The position numbers were made by a program, and so were the translations under genes. This document shows positions 58,501 through 64,000 of a stretch of DNA of 64,000 nucleotides, one piece after another. A model generated the notes under the pieces. The model was not told the DNA's origin. It searched no databases and saw nothing but the letters and a program-made list of their open reading frames with translations. Position 1 is the first letter of the stretch. Each line of letters opens with the position of its first letter. The DNA comes from Uloborus plumipes (Eukaryota; Arthropoda; Arachnida; Araneae; Uloboridae): NCBI GenBank assembly GCA_038373865.1, contig JAXGGA010001597.1:62001-126000 (forward strand). Direction: 5' to 3'.

Positions 58501-59555
58501 TAATCATTGTATATAATTGCTTGCTCAGATTTATATTGAAATTCAGTTGTTTCTTTTGTTATAAAGGGTTACTTTTCAATAACAGCACAATATGATAAGT
58601 AGTAGAGAAGTTGCTTAATTAACACAGCACTAAACTTTTTATTACAGCAATTTTTTTTTCTTCTCTCATCTTTTAGAGAGAACAAACTCCTCAAATCGTT
58701 TAATGAGAAAAAAAACTTGAAATTGGTTTTAAAGCTTTTTCTTTAGAATTTCGCAGTTGTATAAAAATATGATCGTGCCTCCCCCTCCCCCCTATTTTAT
58801 AGGTGCAAGCGTAACTTATAATCCTGCTGAATGTGAGTGAAATTTCCATGACATTGCGTATTTTTTTTCAAAATGTTTGAAGTTTTTTTTATTACTTTTT
58901 TCGTCCATAAAGAAAACTGGTTTTATTTTAATTAATCAAAGATAAATATTCATTCTTAAGGAACAATTCAAACGGTTTTTTTTTTAAGTTTTGAAAAAGT
59001 ACTAGTTTTGCTTATGATTTTAAATTTCTGTTTTTATTTTCAGTTTTGCAATACATTTTTATGAGTAAGTTTTAAAAAATATGCTCGGGTTTTCCAAAGT
59101 TTTGGATTTTTGGGGTTCGGATTGCTGGGATTTTAATGCAACTAAATTGTTTTTCTTTAATATAGTGCTTTCAGATACATAGTTGGACACCCTTAAACCG
59201 GCCCCTGAAAACAATTTGGAAGATTTTGATCAATTTCAGTTTTTTAGAAAAAAACGAATTTTTAATGAGTACTATTAAAATTAATCGGTTTTAAGCTATT
59301 TTGACGGTTTTCTAATCTTTGTTTAACATAATTGAACTCTAATAAGATGATAAAAAAAGTGTTTTTTGAAAATGAAATAAGAAAAGCAATTTCGGACTTT
59401 TTGACCAAAAATGGCCGCCGGAGGGGTTTGGGTGGGGATTTCGGAATGGCTCCCCTTCTAAAAATGTTTATAAATACATTGTCTACATACACACCAACTT
59501 ACATGCTTTTATCACAAAATGCAGTTTCCGGCTATATTTTGGACCATAGCCCCTC
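55528..59555. mobile_element. 4-kb TIR element carrying an orphan gene
   Basis: About 130-160 bp at each edge are inverted copies, sharing AACTGCATTTTGTGATAAAA, AACATTTTTAGAAGGGGAGC and GGCCATTTTTGGTC. The extreme ends read AGGGGGCTACG on the left and GAGGGGCTATGG (outward) on the right. TA lies at 55526-55527 and 59556-59557. Inside is a decayed gene (56681-58448) in plus orientation. A GGGTGCCGGTTATCCGGATC fragment near 55942 may be another nested repeat end. The superfamily is not recognised. Confidence 0.75.
56681..58448 (+). pseudogene. Uncharacterised metazoan-family gene, Cys-rich C-terminus, decayed
   Basis: I recall this protein pattern from multi-copy uncharacterised proteins of arthropods and cnidarians, but know no function. 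Blocks in order: WHKSCILRYNSTKSEELKK (about 56801-56857), KRKKCTSSFPDLCFFFDKS (Cys pair), LAQADIIAQECKYHRTCI, then SRIELIALHRVISYLQNLRV and HFGHGHMHAEKSGFEYVLV. In the open frame 57719-58354 come QPIPVYLAIKVHEQTRRKSL, AAHDNCYYNSSSTTNKNSFH and KVAQLPHQV. The end in a third frame is PCKCKTNCSQKL ... CAPMCKFCNGKCC then a stop, a CXC-like cysteine cluster that suggests metal or DNA binding. At least five frameshifts or stops separate the blocks. Its position between TIRs suggests it is the element's own gene or cargo. Confidence 0.65.
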
Positions 59556-59557
59556 TA

Positions 59558-59989
59558 CTAGCAATCATAGTCGACACATGAGACGTGACATTGTTTTCTG
59601 CCTCTTTGCGGTGAAGGGAGTCCATTAAGAAAAATGATATAGTTTGTAAATGCATGCCACATGGCGTAAGATGAAGAACTGGGCAGCAGTTGCAGAGAAA
59701 ATTATATTGTCAATATTTCCACAGCACATCACTTATCAGTTGCATGCAATTGGATTTTACATTTTTCGGACTACTAAATACTTTTACCCTTGATGCCCTC
59801 GATAATGAACGAGTTATGGAAAAACATTTCTTAGCACCTTAGCGTTGTTTACAGCAATATTTTTTTAGGTATTGAACAAAAATTGTAATTATGCATGCTT
59901 TTAATAACTGTACTACATTATGCTCTTTTTAAAATATCAATAAAAAAAATCTACAGCCTAAACGTTTTCTTAAGAAAATGGCTTGTATA

Positions 59990-60022
<33 letters not shown>

Positions 60023-60184
60023 GCCGCGAAATCACCAATCCCAAAACGACTAAATCATCTTGCGCAAATTCGCTGAAATGTTTTAAAAACATATGAAACT
60101 TGCTTCACTGACATATTTTTAATTTAACTTTTGACCAGATAATGTGCTAGTTTTTTAGCATCAAAGTTGAAATGGTCAATAGCT
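59558..60184. other. AT-rich spacer with (CT)n
   Basis: Contains a CT microsatellite at about 59991-60020. No gene recognised. Confidence 0.7.
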
Positions 60185-60198
60185 ACACCGTTTCTCCT

Positions 60199-60526
60199 GT
60201 TGTTGTTTCAAATACTTCTCTGGTTACCGATTTAAGACAGGATAGGTACGACTTCAGTTTTTACGAGCATTATTTTCCGTTTTTCCGTTTTTACGAGCAT
60301 TATTACGAGCATATCCGTTTTAACGAGAAGATGGAAGGCTGTTTTAGCTCAACACACATACCATAAGGACTCGTTTATAAGGTAAGCATCCATTCATAAC
60401 ACACTTTCACCCACAGAAAGCACATAGGCAGGAGGGAGAGAAAGTACGTCCATGTTCAAGCCGGGATTCGAACCCGGGACCACCGCATCACGGTCAGACG
60501 TCTCTAACCCCTAGACAAGGTGGTCG
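60199..60526 (-). mobile_element. tRNA-derived SINE with 14-bp TSD
   Basis: The 14-bp sequence ACACCGTTTCTCCT stands at both edges (60185-60198 and 60527-60540) without mismatch, as left by LINE-driven target-primed insertion. On the minus strand the 328-bp body starts with a tRNA-like head (60526 to about 60455), runs through an unrelated body with three CTCGTAA(A/T)AA words, and ends in an AAACAACAAC tail. It does not encode protein; it would be transcribed by RNA polymerase III and copied by a LINE. Confidence 0.9.
60455..60526 (-). other. tRNA-like head of the SINE
   Basis: On the minus strand: A-box-like TGTCTAGGGGTTAGAGACG, and B box GGGTTCGAATCC within a perfect 5-bp T stem (CCGGG/CCCGG). 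The anticodon arm is degenerate and the acceptor ends do not pair well, so this is a SINE promoter and not a working tRNA gene. Confidence 0.75.
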
Positions 60527-62199
60527 ACACCGTTTCTCCTATTTGTATTAGATCCAAATGGTTTGAGGCTGTGCATCTTTCACGTTGTTTGTTCATTCTC
60601 TCTATATTTAATCTCCTAGTTGGGATCAATTCGTTAAATATTCACATGGCTTCCTTTAAAAATAAAAAGAAACAAAATTTTAAATTTTGTTTCTTCCTGG
60701 TTTACTGTAGTTGACAAGCATTAAAAAAATTGTGAATTGTTTCATAGCAATTTATGTAGTTGACGAATTCAAAAAAAAAAAATATATATATAGTCCGCCA
60801 TTTTTTCCTGTGATTGGATAACCCTAGAAAAGTAGATAGCAGCCCAATAAGGCCGTGATTGGCTTTGTTTGGATTCTGGTGTCCTTATTAAGACACGAAA
60901 GGATCGGGTAGAGAATATGATCCTCTTCTGCATATGCTGTACATGTGTGCACGAACTGAAAGCACGAACTGATACCGAAAAATCTGAAAATAACGACTTT
61001 TCAGTGAACCGAATGTGAGCTGTTTTTTTTTTTTTTTTTTTACACTGAAGTACATACGGAATTTGTATTAATGTTTTGAGTTTATTAAACGTGTTTTAAT
61101 ATGTTTGTATTCTAAGAATAACGGTTTTTCAATTTCATTTGTTTAATATTACGTTTTTACGTCTTTTCAGAATTGGGCTAATGTGGACTCGTATTTCTAA
61201 TAATTCCAAGTCGTCTTTCGTTTTTTAAAACTGCTGAAAATTATGATTGAAACATTTATTTTTATATGAAGTGTTTTTTTCTTTTTTTACAAGTCGTGAT
61301 GAATGTTCAAATTGTGCAGCCAACTGAATCATAAATGAGCTGGATACTAGGCCTTGAACCTTAAGTTGGTCTTATTTGGCGCACTTATCTAATAATTCAT
61401 GAGGTAAGTATAAAGCTTCATATGATAATTATAGAAGTAAATAACTGAACACAAAAGCTTGAAACACTTTCAGAGCGATGCAGATTTTTAGTTATTTATC
61501 TGCACCGAATTCTTCCCATGAATTTGAATAACAAAAAAAAAAAAAAAAATGCACATTTTGCGAATATTGCAATAAATTTTTGACCTGCAGGTTAACTCTG
61601 ATGTCACGAAAAAGATTTCGAAATCTGTCTGCTACGTAATGGAAAAGAATTAAAACAAATATTTTAAATTCAAGCTTACCTTAGAAGCAAAATTGACTTA
61701 AGAGGTTTTTGATTTTCATTTCCATTAGAGGTAATAAAATCGGGCTACTGTAGCTGATTCTTAAAACTGAAAGCAATCAGTATTGAATTTCCCCGCCGTA
61801 GACATTTTCCTACACTTTAATGCATTACATAAAAGGACATTTTGTATTGTAAGAAACAAATACCTGGCGTTTTGTAAATTTTACTTGCTTTAGAATGATT
61901 TAGAAAGCAAAATTGCATAAAATCTTCCTCGGCAAAATAATTTACAGTTTTTGTAAACTATTTGCGCAAAATAAAAAAAAGGTGCAAGTACAAGCTTTAT
62001 ACACTATATTTCCTTATTTCATTTTTTTTACGAATTTTTTATGGAGATGAGGGTAAAATTTCAACATGAGAAGGAAAATAAGCAACTCTAAAGCTATAAA
62101 CAAGATTCCGCGAGCATGAAGATGAAAAAGAATTTTTGAAAAACTTAATCGGGAAATCATAACCCAGATGCGAAAAAGGAGAGAAAATGACAGACCCCA

Positions 62200-62440
62200 T
62201 CTACGACTCCGGGAATTTTAGGGCCTTCGACTCCGATTCCTTCACTCCAAAATGAGTTCGACGCCGGCTCCATGACTCCAACTCTGACTTCGTAGCACTG
62301 GCAGAGATGCGGAATCTGAGGGTAAATAACCGACTCCCACCTCCAACACTTGGAACTTTAATGACTTCGACTCCCGACTCCGACTCTTTTAACTCAAAAT
62401 CAGTCTAACTCTGACTCCACGACTCCAACTCCTTAGCCCT
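62200..62440. repeat. GACTCC-type degenerate simple repeat
   Basis: Imperfect repetition of CGACTCC / GACTCCAACTC words. A short relative occurs near 35767 (GATTCCGACTCCGCG), so it may belong to a dispersed repeat. Confidence 0.6.
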
Positions 62441-62581
62441 TATATATTTCTTATGAACTAATTTTACTTCTCGGCTTCCTAAAATGCATACTTAACTCCA
62501 AGGCCTACCCTTTTCCTCTCCTATAAGCTTGCTTTTGTGTTTCTAACGAGTATTTTTAGGAGGGCGCTGAGCCTTGACCTG

Positions 62582-62620
62582 TGTTTATTTATTTATTTAT
62601 TTATTTATTTATTTTTTTAA
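62582..62620. repeat. (TTTA)n microsatellite
   Basis: About nine TTTA units followed by a T run. Confidence 0.9.
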
Positions 62621-63204
62621 ACCTCTCATTTCCTCTTTGAAGCTTATCAACTTTTGATCCCAAAAGAAAATCGTTCTCGGAAAGCAAATATTTACACCTG
62701 CCTGTCCTTTAAACAAAACTCTACAGGTTTCCCTTGTCTACTCGAATGACATGGGAAGATTATGCCGCAACTGGCAAAATCTTCCCATCTGGTGCAGATT
62801 TCCATAAGGCGGTGCACTGTGGCGCAGATTTCATCTCTGATTCTTCTTATTGACACACAAAACTAATGCACAAATGTTCTCAATTTCAAAAAGCATTTAA
62901 AATCATAGCCATCTCTAATTTTATTTTTAGTTGAGAAGCATTCAAATTTCATTGCTTGTTTTCGTGTCAAGTGCAGTACTTAAAAAAAAAAACTATTATT
63001 TTGCATTTTTCCTTTTACATTTCCACACATAGGAAAATTTTTGCTTTTATATCAAAAAGGAGTGGTTTTAACAAACGTTAGTTTATACTTTGAAAATAAT
63101 TACTGAACGCTCTGAAGGGGCAAAATTTTCTAATTCTGTTAGGAATGTAAACATATTGCGCATGTCCTCATATGCTGACGTAAATTTCAAAGAAAGAGAT
63201 AAAT

Positions 63205-63645
63205 GCTAAAAAAGCTGTAGTTGATGCTCTATATTATCTAGAAAAGAGACAAAATAAAAAATTGAATATTAAAGAGGATCCAATCGAAAAAAAGAGGGAG
63301 AAGCATGCAATTTTGAGTTTTTTCTTCATGATTTCTGTCCAAATTATACAGGTCTGCGATGAAAAAATTGTTGCATATTTAACTATTGGTTTCATCAGTA
63401 TTTTATGTGCTGATTACGGAAAAAATAGTGAAAAAATTTCATCACCCTCTGATAAATCAGAAATTTCGCCTGAAATTTGCTTATTTTTAGGGTTTTCAGG
63501 TTCAATATGCACAAGATTTTTCAATAGTATAGCCTATATAAGTGTTAAAATTAGTTTGAATAATAGAGATTACATGGTGAACATGTTATTTAACAATGTG
63601 AGCACGTTACTTGCAAAAAAAAAATGTTTTTATTTATTTATTTGA
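63205..63645 (+). CDS. Unassigned open frame, possible coding remnant
   Basis: Open on the plus strand for about 147 codons, from roughly NAKKAVVDALYYLEKRQNKK to a stop at 63645, without a convincing ATG start. The charged first third (KEDPIEKKREKH) followed by hydrophobic runs is unusual for random AT-rich sequence. The second half drifts into low complexity. I do not recognise a family; it may be a fragment of a decayed transposon gene or chance. Confidence 0.2.
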   Translation, partial: AKKAVVDALYYLEKRQNKKLNIKEDPIEKKREKHAILSFFFMISVQIIQVCDEKIVAYLTIGFISILCADYGKNSEKISSPSDKSEISPEICLFLGFSGSICTRFFNSIAYISVKISLNNRDYMVNMLFNNVSTLLAKKKCFYLFI

Positions 63646-64000
63646 ATAAGACAAATCTAAACTGGGAAAATCCATTTCCTACTAAAACAAGACAATTATC
63701 CCCCCCCCCCCCCATTCTTACTGTCCACTAGGCTTCATGCAAGGGGTCAATTTGAAAATCAGAAAAAAAATTCCAAGCCCAACCAACATACGTTCGGCTA
63801 TTCGCCCGGTTCCTCATGGACCTGACCTTGCCTAATTTCTTCTCAAAGACTTATAATAACTTTGCAACACATGTTCATCACTTTTATGCTCTTTTTAGCT
63901 AGGTTTTATTATTTTTCTGCTTTTACTTTATGTTAAAATAAAAAACAAAATTCAAAATTATCCGGGTTTTTTTGTACTTCTTTCAAAAACTTCAACTTTA
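63646..64000. other. AT-rich spacer
   Basis: Contains a poly-C run near 63700. No feature recognised; the window ends within it. Confidence 0.5.

Larger units (their letters stand above)
60541..63204. other. AT-rich spacer
   Basis: No gene seen. CCAAT-type words (GATTGG, CCAATAAGG, GATTGG) cluster at 60810-60865 and could mark a promoter, with no downstream exon recognised. A poly-T run lies near 61024, a GACTCCGACTCC-rich low-complexity stretch at about 62200-62440, and a (TTTA)n tract at about 62582-62620. Confidence 0.5.

Noticed and set aside
60455..60526. Functional tRNA gene on the minus strand
   Set aside because: The T arm is good but anticodon and acceptor stems do not pair, and the segment is the head of a SINE with target duplications.

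Overview
This looks like AT-rich animal nuclear DNA made almost entirely of mobile elements. There are no operons or bacterial-style gene packing. The recognisable coding sequence belongs to eukaryotic transposon families: Tc1/mariner, hAT, a piggyBac-like MITE, pogo/Tigger-like MITEs, a Helitron, a Penelope-like element and a tRNA-derived SINE. The mix fits an arthropod, and several repeats remind me of spider and other chelicerate genomes, but that placement is inference. I find no confident host gene.

Layout. 0-9 kb: AT-rich spacer with short terminal-inverted-repeat (TIR) elements, several with clean target-site duplications (TSDs): hAT 1023-1312, pogo-like 1445-2005 and 2828-3001, piggyBac-like 3566-4080, hAT 6853-7357. 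9.2-13.6 kb: a block with strong purine/pyrimidine strand asymmetry. 14.4-15.7 kb: a decayed DD37D element. 17.0-20.5 kb: a Penelope-like reverse transcriptase remnant split by a 2.1-kb TIR element. 20.8-26.3 kb: two decayed Tc1/mariner genes, a MITE and spacer. 26.3-32.1 kb: a hAT element with a perfect 8-bp TSD, then two head-to-tail Helitron copies, one split by a 1.3-kb TA-flanked element. 34.5-35.6 kb: tandem repeats, including a 147-bp repeat in trimeric higher order. 36.6-38.1 kb: a complete Tc1-like element with an intact 343-codon transposase. 40.1-41.0 kb: a decayed DD36E element. 42.0-46.9 kb: a large foldback element of about 171-bp monomers, each with a TGACGTCA site, interrupted by a hAT element that carries an exon-like segment. 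48.2-49.3 kb: a broken SWIM/YqaJ nuclease-like gene. 50.9-54.6 kb: a second Tc1 copy, frameshifted and split by a 2.3-kb near-perfect palindrome. 55.5-59.6 kb: a 4-kb TIR element around a decayed gene of a family I know only as uncharacterised, with a Cys-rich C-terminus. 60.2-60.5 kb: a tRNA-derived SINE with a perfect 14-bp TSD.

The nesting gives a relative chronology. The two near-identical Tc1 copies point to recent activity, and the palindrome in one of them is younger still. The best candidates for something undescribed are the 55.5-59.6 kb element, the CRE-bearing foldback array, the purine/pyrimidine block and the exon-like segment inside the hAT element.
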